Counted from the stretch's first letter, positions 33,402 to 43,037 are shown. The stretch is DNA of 64,000 bases from Pseudomonas orientalis (GCF_001439815.1 NZ_JYLM01000013.1:102976-166975), one strand, 5' to 3'. Notes: generated from the letters alone by a model not told the origin. Program-made: numbers and translations.

Positions 33402-34306
33402 CAGCGCACCTCATACCGTTGCGCACCATCGAATACCACTTTGCTGTTGTCGATCAGCACCACGCGCAGGCCATTGACTTCATCGCCCACGAACAGTCGA
33501 GTGCCTTCCTCCAGAACCACGTGCCCGTTCGGTCCGCCGATGATTTGAACGATCTTGAACGGCAGTATCCCGTCGCGTACCCGCACGCGACTGATCACCG
33601 GCACCGCGGTATCGAACTCTTTGCCAAAACGGTCCAGCATGCGCGCAACCACATCAACGTCCTCCTGGGAAACATCACCACTGAGGGAAATCTGGCCGTT
33701 GATGACCTGCAAGCTGACCCGCTGGGCCAGCTCCCGCTCGCTGAGCATCTTCAACAACTGCTGGCGCACCTCGAACGGCGAGGCCAGTTCAGGCTTCTGA
33801 ATCACCGTCGGCATCAGCGATGCCTGAGCATTGCGCTCCCCGCTGAAGATAATGCCGAGCGCCGCAGTGAGCACGGCAAACGCAAGTACCAGGCTGAGCA
33901 AACGCTTTTGTTGGGACGATGAAATGGCCGACAGTTTCAACGCAAGCGGCGCTTGCCCCGCAGGCTCGGAGAGTGGCGATGCCGGCATTGGAGCCGGGGC
34001 CTGCGGCCAGGGCTGATCGGCAAGGCTGACACACAAGCGAACGGAGCCGATCAAAAAGACCGTGTTCAGCGCAAGCTCGCCGATCTGCGCCAACACCTGC
34101 CCATCGCTGTCTTTAAGGAGTCCAGCCTCGGCCTGCACCGACCAGCGATCATCGGCCAAGCGCAAACGTGCGTGATGCTCGACGACCTCGGGATCGTTCA
34201 ACAGCAGATCGGCATCCGGGTTGGCACCCAGGCTCCACTGCTCGCCAAATAACGGCAGCGCAGCGCCTTGATGCAAGCCATCCAGCACTCGCAGCTCGAA
34301 CATCAT
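33398..34306 (-). CDS. hrpQ: T3SS inner-membrane ring protein HrpQ (SctD)
   Basis: A 302-residue protein: N-terminal FHA-like cytoplasmic domain (FELRVLDGLHQGAALPLFGE, DADLLLNDPEVVEHHARLRL), one membrane segment (LLSLVLAFAVLTAALGIIFS) and periplasmic ring-building repeats (VSLQVINGQISLSGDVSQED). I chose the double ATG at 34301-34306 over an upstream start at 34384: homologues begin at FELRVLxGLHxG, a purine-rich GAGGGTGG precedes it, and the longer form would overlap hrcV. Forms the outer part of the inner-membrane ring with HrcJ. Confidence 0.87.
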   Translation of the reverse strand: MMFELRVLDGLHQGAALPLFGEQWSLGANPDADLLLNDPEVVEHHARLRLADDRWSVQAEAGLLKDSDGQVLAQIGELALNTVFLIGSVRLCVSLADQPWPQAPAPMPASPLSEPAGQAPLALKLSAISSSQQKRLLSLVLAFAVLTAALGIIFSGERNAQASLMPTVIQKPELASPFEVRQQLLKMLSERELAQRVSLQVINGQISLSGDVSQEDVDVVARMLDRFGKEFDTAVPVISRVRVRDGILPFKIVQIIGGPNGHVVLEEGTRLFVGDEVNGLRVVLIDNSKVVFDGAQRYEVRW

Positions 34307-34340
34307 GGGGCCACCCTCGGCTGGCATATCAATAAAGGGG

Positions 34341-36434
34341 TCATGCCACTGCCCCGCGCAGCAGTTCGTCCTGCCCCAGGTCAAATCGGCCCAGGACCTT
34401 TACCTTGGAATTGCTCCCCAGCTCGGCGAACGACATCACCGGCACATGGTTGAACTCATCCAGCAACAGGGCACGCAAGGGACTGCGCAAATCCTGAGCC
34501 ACCAGCAGCACGCTCTTGGTTTTGGGCCGTAGCGCAAACGCCTGGTTGAGCAGGCCGACCAGGGCAGCGCTGCTGTCGTTATCGAGGGCGAAAAACACGC
34601 CGCTCTGGGTTTGGCGCAGGGCTTCGCGCAGGATGTTTTCGGTCTGCGGCGACAGCAGCCACGCGTGCAGGCCATCGGCCTCGCTGTACTGGTGAAAGAT
34701 CTGAGACTTGAGCGCAATACGTGCGTAATCGGCCAGGGCATCCGGTTCGCGCTCATGCTGGCCGTACTCGATCAACGACTCGACGATCAACCGCACGGCA
34801 CGCAATGGCACGCCCTCGGCCGCCAGGCGCTGCAGCACTGAGGAAAACCGTGAAAGCGGCATGATGCGTTGCAGTTCCTGCACCAGTTCCGGCTGGTTGT
34901 GTTCAAGCCAGCTGAGGATCGACTTGCTTTCCTGGATGCCAAGAAACCGCGGCCCGCTAAGAAGCATCGCCCGCTTCATGCGTTCGATGATCAGGCTTTG
35001 GGCAGTGAAACGCTCAACCTGTGGATCGTCGAGCAATGGATCATCAGGGCCGAGCCACAGCCAATCCGCTTCGTCCCGCTCAGGCAGCCCTCTTTCCCCT
35101 CTGTCCGGAGGTTGCGCCAAGGCGGCGTACTCGACCGCTACCCGGTCGCTGAACGTGGCCGTCACGACCGGTACTTCATGTACGCAAAAGCGCATCTCAT
35201 CGACGGCCAGCGACTCACTGAACTCGGCTTCGAACGGCGGCAGCGTCAAACCGATATTGGCGACCAGCGCGTTTCGGGCCTGCCGAATCTTTTGAACGAT
35301 GTCGATGACCTCGGGGGTGTTGTACAGCTTCGGGTTGAACTGCAGCAGATACGGTCGTGACGGGTCGAAGCCACGCAGGTCTTCACTGCCGTTCTCTTCC
35401 GGACGGACCGCTTTCTCGTCCGGCGTCGCAGGGGCGGCCTCGCGCTGACGCTGGCGCATAAGGTAGTAACCCAAGGCGCCGGTCATCATCGAAATCAGAA
35501 TGAACACCACGGTGGGCATGCCGGGAAGCGTGGCAAAGGCCAACATGCCCACCGACGCGATCATCCAGCTCTTTGGCTCGCTGGTCATCTGTCGGGCGAT
35601 CTCGGCGCCGATGTTGGTGACGCCCTTGCGTCCGTCCGGCGCCACTCGGGTAATGATCATGCCGGCGGTCAGGGAAATCAGCAGCGCGGGAATCTGTGCA
35701 ATCAGGCCGTCACCGATGGTCAGTACCGAATACAGCGCCATCGACTCACCTGCGCTCATGCCGTGCTGGAACATGCCGGTCGAGAAGCCCCCCAGCAGGT
35801 TGATGACCACGATGATCAGACCGGCAATGGCGTCGCCCTTGACGAACTTCATGGCGCCGTCCATGGCACCGAACAGCTGGCTTTCACGGGACAGCTGCTC
35901 ACGTTTGTCCCGCGCCTGCGCACCGTCGATCAGCCCGGCGCGCAGGTCACTGTCGATCGACATCTGCTTGCCCGGCATCGCATCCAGGCTGAAGCGGGCA
36001 GCCACTTCGGCGACTCGCTCCGAGCCTTTGGTGATCACCAGGAAGTTGACGATGGTCAGGATCATGAAGATCACCAGACCCACCGCCAGGTTGCCGCCCA
36101 CCACGAAATTGCCGAACGCTTCCACAATGTCACCCGCGTCCTGCTCAAGCAGGATCAAGCGCGTGGTGGCAATCGACAACGCCAGACGAAACATGGTGGT
36201 CAGCAACAGGATCGATGGGAACGACGAGAACGCCAACGGCCCTGGCAGGTAGAGCGCCAGTACGATCAACAAGCAGGAAATACAGATGTTCAGCGCGATC
36301 AGGATGTCCACCAGCCAGGTGGGCAGCGGCACAATGAAGATGAACACGATGGCCATGACCACCACCGCGCCGAGCACTTCGGCACGCCGTGCCACCTTGA
36401 GCAGCACGCCATTGATCGATGACAGCAGTGTCAC
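34341..36434 (-). CDS. hrcV: T3SS export gate protein HrcV (SctV)
   Basis: A 697-residue FlhA/InvA-family protein: about seven membrane helices in the first 320 residues with the FHIPEP-type cytoplasmic loop FSLDAMPGKQMSIDSDLRAG, then a large cytoplasmic domain that forms a nonameric ring for chaperone-effector docking. Starts inside the hrpJ stop (four-base overlap); 34 bases separate it from hrpQ. Confidence 0.96.
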   Translation of the reverse strand: MTLLSSINGVLLKVARRAEVLGAVVVMAIVFIFIVPLPTWLVDILIALNICISCLLIVLALYLPGPLAFSSFPSILLLTTMFRLALSIATTRLILLEQDAGDIVEAFGNFVVGGNLAVGLVIFMILTIVNFLVITKGSERVAEVAARFSLDAMPGKQMSIDSDLRAGLIDGAQARDKREQLSRESQLFGAMDGAMKFVKGDAIAGLIIVVINLLGGFSTGMFQHGMSAGESMALYSVLTIGDGLIAQIPALLISLTAGMIITRVAPDGRKGVTNIGAEIARQMTSEPKSWMIASVGMLAFATLPGMPTVVFILISMMTGALGYYLMRQRQREAAPATPDEKAVRPEENGSEDLRGFDPSRPYLLQFNPKLYNTPEVIDIVQKIRQARNALVANIGLTLPPFEAEFSESLAVDEMRFCVHEVPVVTATFSDRVAVEYAALAQPPDRGERGLPERDEADWLWLGPDDPLLDDPQVERFTAQSLIIERMKRAMLLSGPRFLGIQESKSILSWLEHNQPELVQELQRIMPLSRFSSVLQRLAAEGVPLRAVRLIVESLIEYGQHEREPDALADYARIALKSQIFHQYSEADGLHAWLLSPQTENILREALRQTQSGVFFALDNDSSAALVGLLNQAFALRPKTKSVLLVAQDLRSPLRALLLDEFNHVPVMSFAELGSNSKVKVLGRFDLGQDELLRGAVA

Positions 36435-37501
36435 CCGAACGTCCTCGTCTCGCCGGGCAATTGCAGGTGGCCGCGCTCTTCGCGGGCCAACTCAAGCATA
36501 ACGTTCTTGAAAACCTTCACCGCAGCGGCTTGGGACTGAGCATCAAGCCACCAGGCGATGGGGACAGCTTTTACTTCCCGGGACAATTCATTGAGCGCGT
36601 GCAGTCGAGCAGCAAGCAGTGTCCCCCCAAACTCACTGGCCAGCCTTTGCACCTCAGGCGAATCGATACCGGTACTGGCGTAACCCAGAAAACGCTGCAA
36701 CAGATCCACCGGATTGTAATCGACGCTCAGACGCTGGATCAGCGCCTCGCAGTTGCCCAGCACTGAGCGCAATTCGCGACACTCTCCCAGCCCTTTAAGC
36801 AAGAGGCGTAGCTTTTCCGTGGGCACAGACTGTGTGTGCGCAGCGATATCGCCGTTCAGGGCCTGAGTCATCAGGCCGACGCCTTTGGAAAACTCAGTCG
36901 GGCCGTACATTTTCAAGAGCGTTTGCAGCATCAACGCCAAGGATTGGCGCACAACCACGGAGGCGTAATACAGCGCACGCACGTCCTGACGCTCCTGCGG
37001 GTCCGCGCTGGCTTCTTTCAATGCCAAGGCAATATTCAGACCTGCCTGGATTGGCCCGCCGAAATCCTGTTTCAGCTCTTTCAGGGCGCTGCGTGCCAGG
37101 TCCTCTTCTACTTTTAATCCGCCGGTTTTCGCTTCGTTGGCGATGAACTGAAGCACCACGAAGGCACGCGCGGGGTCACTGCCGGCCAGGTTTACCAATT
37201 TTTCGACAGTGGGCTTGCGCAGCAACTCGAACCGGAGCCGACGAACAATGGTTTCCAGCGTGGTTTGGCCGGGATGACCCAGTTGTTCGTACAACTGCAC
37301 GAGTTCCGCCACAGGCGATACTTTTGCGCCAATGGATCGCCGTCCCAGGGCTTGTGCATTAAGTGCCACTTCTTCGTTGAAAATCTGCGCAATGTCATCC
37401 AGGGCCAACGAACGGCTCGGCGCTTCGACAACGCTGACATTGGGCTTGTCCGCAGGCTGGATCTGCTGCACATCGCTGAAGGAATCGACTTTCATGTTCA
37501 T
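36431..37501 (-). CDS. hrpJ: T3SS gatekeeper HrpJ (SctW)
   Basis: A 356-residue YopN/SepL/HrpJ-family protein, with the HrpJ domain in the middle (LYEQLGHPGQTTLETIVRRL, RALYYASVVVRQSLALMLQT). In plant-associated systems HrpJ is secreted and controls harpin and translocator release. First gene of the leftward operon, about 26 bases from the expected transcription start of its Hrp box. An in-frame ATG two codons on is an alternative start. Confidence 0.9.
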   Translation of the reverse strand: MNMKVDSFSDVQQIQPADKPNVSVVEAPSRSLALDDIAQIFNEEVALNAQALGRRSIGAKVSPVAELVQLYEQLGHPGQTTLETIVRRLRFELLRKPTVEKLVNLAGSDPARAFVVLQFIANEAKTGGLKVEEDLARSALKELKQDFGGPIQAGLNIALALKEASADPQERQDVRALYYASVVVRQSLALMLQTLLKMYGPTEFSKGVGLMTQALNGDIAAHTQSVPTEKLRLLLKGLGECRELRSVLGNCEALIQRLSVDYNPVDLLQRFLGYASTGIDSPEVQRLASEFGGTLLAARLHALNELSREVKAVPIAWWLDAQSQAAAVKVFKNVMLELAREERGHLQLPGETRTFG

Positions 37502-37532
37502 GGGCGGGGCCAGAATGGGAAGTTTGTGTCCC

Positions 37533-37561
37533 TATGTGGCAAGTCGCCGCGATCCAGTTCC
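37533..37561 (-). promoter_or_regulatory. Hrp box of the hrpJ-hrcU operon
   Basis: Read on the - strand: GGAACT (37561-37556), 16 bases, CCACATA (37539-37533). It matches GGAACC-N15/16-CCACNNA with one change and lies just upstream of hrpJ. Confidence 0.87.
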
Positions 37562-37695
37562 ATCAAAACGTTTCACGACGATGGCTATGAAAATACCTGC
37601 ACGCCCACACCGCACTCTTTGCAAGTTACGGCAAAAAAGAACCTGCAAATAAAATATATATTTATATAAATCAAATAGTTATGTGTTTTTCCCAT

Positions 37696-37713
37696 TTGGC
37701 ATAGGCAGTGCAA
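37696..37713 (+). promoter_or_regulatory. Sigma-54 promoter of the hrpL-type gene
   Basis: TTGGCAT at 37696-37702 and GTGCA at 37709-37713, with the required GG-N10-GC spacing (GG 37698-37699, GC 37710-37711). It stands about 55 bases before the chosen hrpL start and is the expected target of the HrpS-like activator. Confidence 0.8.
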
Positions 37714-37766
37714 ACGGGGTCCCTATCGAAACCATTTCGATCGAGCCTTCCCGGAGGAAAAACAAC

Positions 37767-38318
37767 ATGAAAATACCTATTGGTGATCTCGCTCACCTCG
37801 TCGGCAGTTCGCCTCAGTTCATGGTCGAACTGACGGAAGACCAGCAGAAAAAACTGCGACGCTTCATTCATAAACGCGTACTCAACCCCGAAGATGCGGA
37901 CGACCTTCTGCAACTGACTTACCTGGAAGCATGGCGCAACAGAGAGCGTTTCAGCGGCCAGGCCACCCTCAGCACCTGGATGTGCGGGATCGCTCAGAAT
38001 TTGATCCGCAACCACTTCAGGCGCATGTATGCCAAACCTGTGCACTGCGAGTTCGATGAATCGTTGTGGCATGGCCAGGACGAACACAACAGCCTGGATT
38101 GGGAATTTGAAGTCAACCGGCGCCTGGAAAAAACCCTGAGCGCCATCGACCATCTGCCGGTGGAAATGCGCAAAACGCTGTACGCTTCGCTCGAGACAGA
38201 CGGCAGCTATCAGGACACCGCCGACGCGCTCGACATCCCCATCGGCACCGTACGCTCACGGTTGTCGCGCGCGCGTGAACAGCTTAAACGCGTGACTCAC
38301 AACCCGTTGCAGCCATAA
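37767..38318 (+). CDS. hrpL: HrpL-type ECF sigma factor (T3SS master regulator)
   Basis: A 183-residue ECF sigma factor. Region 2: LRRFIHKRVLNPEDADDLLQ and YLEAWRNRERFSGQATLSTW, then CGIAQNLIRNHFRRMYAKP. Region 4: SLETDGSYQDTADALDIPIG and TVRSRLSRAREQLKR. These match HrpL of P. syringae in length and motif order. ATG at 37767 is used because GGAGGA lies eight bases upstream and the longer frame from 37683 would begin before the sigma-54 promoter. It should direct RNA polymerase to the three Hrp boxes in this window. Divergent from hrpJ. Called rspL in P. fluorescens. Confidence 0.94.
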   Translation: MKIPIGDLAHLVGSSPQFMVELTEDQQKKLRRFIHKRVLNPEDADDLLQLTYLEAWRNRERFSGQATLSTWMCGIAQNLIRNHFRRMYAKPVHCEFDESLWHGQDEHNSLDWEFEVNRRLEKTLSAIDHLPVEMRKTLYASLETDGSYQDTADALDIPIGTVRSRLSRAREQLKRVTHNPLQP

Positions 38319-38502
38319 GTCCCGCTACAGCAAAACCGTTGGGCGAAAAGGATATCTGCCCAACATTCCCCACTCTTCCAGTACGCGGCAGCAAAAGACC
38401 GCAGCCTGAAAAGCCCCCCGCCGTTTATCCCGCCACTCGTCGACATTTCGCCTGTTTTTCGTTAAACAGTTGAAAGCGTAGAAAAAAATTTAACAAAAGC
38501 CC

Positions 38503-38531
38503 TTGACGCATTTGCGTTCTACGCGAATAAT
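38503..38531 (+). promoter_or_regulatory. Sigma-70 promoter of tRNA-Met
   Basis: TTGACG (38503-38508), 17-base spacer, AATAAT (38526-38531), 12 bases before the tRNA. A GC-rich stretch TGCGCGCC follows the -10, as in stringently controlled stable-RNA promoters. The preceding 185 bases after the hrpL stop hold nothing else I could identify. Confidence 0.78.
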
Positions 38532-38542
38532 GCGCGCCACTT

Positions 38543-38619
38543 GGCTACATAGCTCAGTTGGTTAGAGCATAGCATTCATAATGCTGGGGTCCGGGGTTCA
38601 AGTCCCTGTGTAGCCACCA
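38543..38619 (+). tRNA. Elongator tRNA-Met (anticodon CAT)
   Basis: A 77-base cloverleaf with encoded CCA. Acceptor GGCTACA pairs with TGTAGCC, the anticodon stem TAGCA/TGCTG has the loop TTCATAA with CAT at 38577-38579, and the T arm has GGTTCAAGTCC. The acceptor GGCTACA fits elongator tRNA-Met, not initiator or tRNA-Ile2. It separates the hrpL gene from the effector gene. Confidence 0.95.
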
Positions 38620-38629
38620 AGTACTAAAA

Positions 38630-38659
38630 ACGGCTTACCGAAAGGTAGGCCGTTTTTTT
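38630..38659. terminator. Bidirectional terminator between tRNA-Met and the AvrE-family effector
   Basis: ACGGCTTACC (38630-38639) pairs with GGTAGGCCGT (38644-38653) over a four-base loop, flanked by A-run on the left and T-run on the right, so it can stop transcription from both sides. Confidence 0.88.
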
Positions 38660-38702
38660 ATGCCCGCAGGAAAGTGTCGCCCAGTTGTCCTCCTGGCGAC
38701 CT

Positions 38703-41700
38703 TCAGGCCATCGCACTCGGTGTTCTTATACGCTGGTCCGCCAAGTCAATGGTCAGGTCGTGGCGCGGCAGAGGGCTCAACGTATCGTTCAGGTTCATGC
38801 GCAAAGGTTTGTCCGCATTCGCTCCGTATTCGAAGTCGACGTTGACGTGCTTTTGCGTGTGACTGAGCGACGCGCGACTGGAAAAGCTGAGCGAGGTCAG
38901 GGCCGGCAACGACATGCCATGGGTCTGGGTCGCCGTATAGTTCAGACTCATGCTTTTCACACGCAGATTGTCGGGATCTTTGAGTGCTCGCTTGATCAGT
39001 GGCTCGGTGCTTTCGCCCGCCAGGTGACGACGCTCGATCGTGCGCAGAACCTGCGGTTTGAGTTCCATGCCGAGCGTCATCGAGGTGCCTTCACCCTGCT
39101 GCAGCTGCTGGATAATCTGCGCAAATTGCGGGTCATCCTTGAGCCACTGCACGATGGCAGCCTTGTTGCCCGGCGCGACATCGTCCAGCCAGGCAAATCG
39201 CCCGTTGTCGTGCAACCCCACCCGTGTCACGCCAGACTCGACCGACGCCAACTGACGCAAACCGGCTTTCATCAGAGCGTGCTGGGTCATACATTGCTCC
39301 AGCGACTGGCCGATAGTGTGGTAGTCATCCAGCTTCGTCGCCAAAGGTGGATGAGCCGCCATGAAACGCTGCAACATCGCCAACTGCTCCTGCGGGTCAG
39401 CCGATGGGGCAATGACGGCCAAGTCCTGCCTGAACTGTGGTGAGTACTGCGACAGACGCCTATGGATATCATCGATCTGCGCCTGCGTTACGGGTTGCGC
39501 AGCCCTGAAGGAAAAATCGACGGACCGGGATTGCCCGCGGTCGAATTTCACCCTGACCGACACCTCCGGCAAGGCAAAGGCTATAGCCGTTGGTCCTCCC
39601 GCTTCAGCTCTGCCCAGCGCCAGCGCGTTGACCGGCGCGAAGTTGGCCCCTGCTTCAGCCTCCCTCAGCCATTGCATGTTGCGCCCTTCGTTACGTCGGG
39701 TGCCCGTCGCTGAACGCACGCTGGACCGGTTCGCATCAGCGTGTGCCAGGTTGAGATGGCCCACACCGCCGATACCGGCCTGTATCACCGAGTCAAACTC
39801 GGCGATATTTTCCTGAGGTTTGTACATCAGCCGCAGCTGGGCGAGCCCGTCCAGACTCACATCGGCACTGACTTTGGAACCTTCTCCAGACGCGTGTTCC
39901 TTGCCCAGCGCCAATAAGTCCTGGAACCCCCCGGACTGCCCCATCAGGATCGACATCATCTTGCCGAAGTCAGCCTCCCTCACGTCAAAACCAATGCTCG
40001 CTTCCCTGCTTTTCTCGACGCTCGCCAACAACTCACCCGCCACCCTCAGACCAGGCCCCACGGCGCCACCGCCCTGGCCTAACGTCACCCCCAGACCCAA
40101 GGAGCCGGTCATACGCCGCATGTCGTCGGTGCTGATCTCAACGTGTGCACCCTGGTCGGTACGACTGATGCTCACACCATGGGTATGGGACTTCGAGGCC
40201 TCCAGGAAAAACTCCAACGGCGCCACCGGTTTTATGCCGGTCACTATCACACCCAGAGCCTGGCCCTGGGTTCGACTGGGGCTGAGGGTCTGACCACTTT
40301 GCAGTTGCCGCACTTGCTGCGTCATGGCGCCCTGTATGGACGCATCGGCGGGCAATCCCAGCAGCCCCGACAGGTGCCAATGCAAGGCGGACCCTGGAGT
40401 GCCAAGATCCTTGGCCAGCAGTTTGAAGTTGTCATACAGGGATTCCGCCTGGTCGTAGCTGACAATCTGCTGGCTGGACAGTGTGTGCACCGGGCCCTCT
40501 TCAAAGCCTTTCATCACTGCCTGAAGCGACGCCTCGATTCTTTTCAAGGCACTTGGGCTATGGCCGGACGTGCTGCTCAGCGCCTCAATCACCCCAGCCA
40601 ATTGCTTAAGCGTGCCGGCATGGTGAATCAGGTCGCCCTCGATGAGGGCCGAAGGGTGGCCCAGATCTCGTTTACGCTCCGGTTTCCACTCGGGCAGCCT
40701 CAAGCCCTGCCCTTCGAAATTGGCCAGCAGCGTTGCGGTGAATTTTTGCGATGAGGGCTCGACCCGCTTGAACGCTTCGTACAGCCGGTGCAGCGTCGAT
40801 TCGGGGCTCACCACCGTTCGGCTGAGCGTGGGCTGTGGGTCAAATGTCAGCCCATGCAGGTCGCCTAACAGACGGGCACTCGACTGGCTGCTCTGTTCGA
40901 CTTTGGCCAACGCCTGGCTGATCTTCCCTGCCAGCGCCTGCCGCGGTCCAGGCTCGCTCAGGGCCGCAAGGCGGGCGCTCAGGTCAGCGCCAACCGGCCT
41001 GTTCTTTGAGAGAGACTCGAGCTGTTGGTGCAGGCGCTTGTCGTCAGCGTATACGCTCTCCAATCCCCGGCGCCCCTTCATGTGATGCCCGATGGACTGG
41101 CCTTTCTCAGCCAGGGCTTGCAAAGGATGGAAGTGCGCTTTGATTCCCTGGAAGACATTGCGCTTGATGGGCACCCCTTCGCGTGTTTGCCCCAACACAT
41201 TGCTGCTGGCTGTCAGCGCGCCCCCTGGCACAGACGTGCGCATCTGGCCGGCCGTTAACGTATCGGCCAAGGCAGCCTCCTGCCGTGCCGGTTGCACCAG
41301 TCCCCACGCCATTGCGCTTGGGGCCGCGTTATCCAGTCGGTGGAACTGCTTGTCCCAACCGCCAATCAAGTGCTTGTCAGCCCCCATCCGCAGGGACTCC
41401 AATGATTGCTTCTGCGGCAATTCAACCTGGGTCCAGCGGGGCGCGGCGCCCTCGCTGCCTTGCCAGGCGTGGCGATCGAGCTTGAATAACTCGCCCGTCT
41501 GAGTGTGTGCGTAAAGATTTGCTTCATGATCCAGCGCCAGGGTTTTGATCGCGAGCGCCGGTGAAAGCCGTAACGGGCCGACCACCCCGTCCACACAGGC
41601 TTGGAGCTGATGGTCTTTATCGACGGTTACAAAGTTGCGGCCGTCGGCTACCGCGAAGCCTGTGACCGGACGCTGAATATCGCCCGCAAGCACTTCCTCA

Positions 41701-43004
41701 AGTGACACCAGGGGACTAGGCTTGGGCAGTGCGCTCAATTCATGACTGGCGCCCTCGAAGACCGGGTCACGCACCTTTGTGACATTCACCGCTTTGAGTT
41801 GCCCTGCTTGCAGCACATAGGCGCGTCCATCCAGGCCTCGCTCCAGATGGGCCACGCCCTTTTGTGCGCATTTGTCCCAACGTTGCGCTGCCGCATCCCA
41901 ACTGAGCAATGTGCCTGAATCAAACGCAACCTTGCCGCGCAGCCCGAGATCGACCGCCGTCGTCAGTGCCTGCTGGCTGGGCAACGGCAGGCCTTTCTCG
42001 ATGCCCTTGACCAGCACATCGCTCAGGTTCCATTCAGGGCGCAGCCCGCCTGCCTTAGCCAATGGCACGCTGTGCAATTGCTGCCGGGCATCACGAGCCT
42101 GGGCATTGAGCTGCCCGGCGTCATCATGGAAGAACCCTTCGACACGCACAGCGCCCTTCAACGCCTGCTCCAGCGGTAAGAGCGATTGCGCAACCATCGG
42201 CAGGGTGCCGTCGCGCGCCAGCCGCACATCCGCGCGCAGCAGTTCGCCGTCAGCCGTGGCGCCATACAGCGTACTGCCAGCCAAGCCGATTCGGGTGAGT
42301 TGCACAGGCGAGCCGCGCTCATCAATCGGGTGCACAGCCGTCATCTCGGCACCCTGAATCTGTACAATCGACGTGCCCTGAGCCTGGCTCAACACCACCG
42401 AAGTCCGCCCCTGCGCAGTGCTGTCCAGCGCCTGCGGAGGTGTCTTCAACAATTGCCCCTCACGGGTCAGCCCAATCCGGCTGTAGGTCCGGTTGTCGGC
42501 GTCGGGCAACCAGGTCAAGGTGAGGGGTTCGAAGCGATACAGGCGTCCTTCGTCAAGACGAAATTGCGTGCCCTCGGCGGTCGTCTGTACACCGCTGACG
42601 CTTCCCAAGTATCCCCGACCGGGGCCCAACTCCTCGCCGCCGCCGGTCGCGGGCAGGCTGCTTCTGAATACCGCCGCGACAGCGGGCGTGGGCTGAATAT
42701 GAAACAGGTAATCTCGCTCATCCCTGAAGCGCAACGTACCGGCAACTGAGGCGCCGTCGGCGACATAATGCTTGCCCGGTGCGTTGAGATGGCGGGCGAT
42801 ATCACGGCCCACCTGGGTCGTATCAGGTTCCAACCGCCCATCTCTGAGGCGGATATCGAACAGCATTGAAGCAGGGTTCAACGATTGGTAAGAGGGCAGT
42901 CGCTGGACAGGCTCTGTGGCCGGGCGGGGATATGCATTATCGTGGTGAACAGGCTCGATAACGTCATGTTGTGCGTGGGGCAGACCATCTAATCTTCTGT
43001 GCAT
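38703..43004 (-). CDS. ropE: AvrE/DspE/RopE-family type III effector
   Basis: A 1433-residue protein. Repeated β-strand modules in the N-terminal half (YLFHIQPTPAVAAVFRSSLP, ADGELLRADVRLARDGTLPM, GRAYVLQAGQLKAVNVTKVR, EANLYAHTQTGELFKLDRHA) fit the β-propeller-like part of AvrE-family effectors. The C-terminal half has long segments such as GVSISRTDQGAHVEISTDDM and IGFDVREADFGKMMSILMGQ. One WxxxE motif is visible (WQGSE). AvrE proteins form channels in host plasma membrane and modify vesicle traffic and defence. This protein is shorter than P. syringae AvrE (about 1800 residues). It is preceded by a Hrp box and lies next to the T3SS. No AvrF/DspF chaperone gene adjoins it. The symbol follows P. 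fluorescens usage and is from memory. Confidence 0.82.
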   Translation of the reverse strand: MHRRLDGLPHAQHDVIEPVHHDNAYPRPATEPVQRLPSYQSLNPASMLFDIRLRDGRLEPDTTQVGRDIARHLNAPGKHYVADGASVAGTLRFRDERDYLFHIQPTPAVAAVFRSSLPATGGGEELGPGRGYLGSVSGVQTTAEGTQFRLDEGRLYRFEPLTLTWLPDADNRTYSRIGLTREGQLLKTPPQALDSTAQGRTSVVLSQAQGTSIVQIQGAEMTAVHPIDERGSPVQLTRIGLAGSTLYGATADGELLRADVRLARDGTLPMVAQSLLPLEQALKGAVRVEGFFHDDAGQLNAQARDARQQLHSVPLAKAGGLRPEWNLSDVLVKGIEKGLPLPSQQALTTAVDLGLRGKVAFDSGTLLSWDAAAQRWDKCAQKGVAHLERGLDGRAYVLQAGQLKAVNVTKVRDPVFEGASHELSALPKPSPLVSLEEVLAGDIQRPVTGFAVADGRNFVTVDKDHQLQACVDGVVGPLRLSPALAIKTLALDHEANLYAHTQTGELFKLDRHAWQGSEGAAPRWTQVELPQKQSLESLRMGADKHLIGGWDKQFHRLDNAAPSAMAWGLVQPARQEAALADTLTAGQMRTSVPGGALTASSNVLGQTREGVPIKRNVFQGIKAHFHPLQALAEKGQSIGHHMKGRRGLESVYADDKRLHQQLESLSKNRPVGADLSARLAALSEPGPRQALAGKISQALAKVEQSSQSSARLLGDLHGLTFDPQPTLSRTVVSPESTLHRLYEAFKRVEPSSQKFTATLLANFEGQGLRLPEWKPERKRDLGHPSALIEGDLIHHAGTLKQLAGVIEALSSTSGHSPSALKRIEASLQAVMKGFEEGPVHTLSSQQIVSYDQAESLYDNFKLLAKDLGTPGSALHWHLSGLLGLPADASIQGAMTQQVRQLQSGQTLSPSRTQGQALGVIVTGIKPVAPLEFFLEASKSHTHGVSISRTDQGAHVEISTDDMRRMTGSLGLGVTLGQGGGAVGPGLRVAGELLASVEKSREASIGFDVREADFGKMMSILMGQSGGFQDLLALGKEHASGEGSKVSADVSLDGLAQLRLMYKPQENIAEFDSVIQAGIGGVGHLNLAHADANRSSVRSATGTRRNEGRNMQWLREAEAGANFAPVNALALGRAEAGGPTAIAFALPEVSVRVKFDRGQSRSVDFSFRAAQPVTQAQIDDIHRRLSQYSPQFRQDLAVIAPSADPQEQLAMLQRFMAAHPPLATKLDDYHTIGQSLEQCMTQHALMKAGLRQLASVESGVTRVGLHDNGRFAWLDDVAPGNKAAIVQWLKDDPQFAQIIQQLQQGEGTSMTLGMELKPQVLRTIERRHLAGESTEPLIKRALKDPDNLRVKSMSLNYTATQTHGMSLPALTSLSFSSRASLSHTQKHVNVDFEYGANADKPLRMNLNDTLSPLPRHDLTIDLADQRIRTPSAMA

Positions 43005-43037
43005 AGCAGGCTCCAGAACTAGATAAATACCAATTAC

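Noticed and set aside
37683..37766. Longer N-terminus for the HrpL-type sigma factor
   Set aside because: The start would lie upstream of the sigma-54 promoter; ATG at 37767 has a strong RBS and gives the family length.
38543..38619. tRNA-Met as an attachment site of the secretion island
   Set aside because: No copy of the tRNA 3' end was seen elsewhere in the window and no integrase gene is present.
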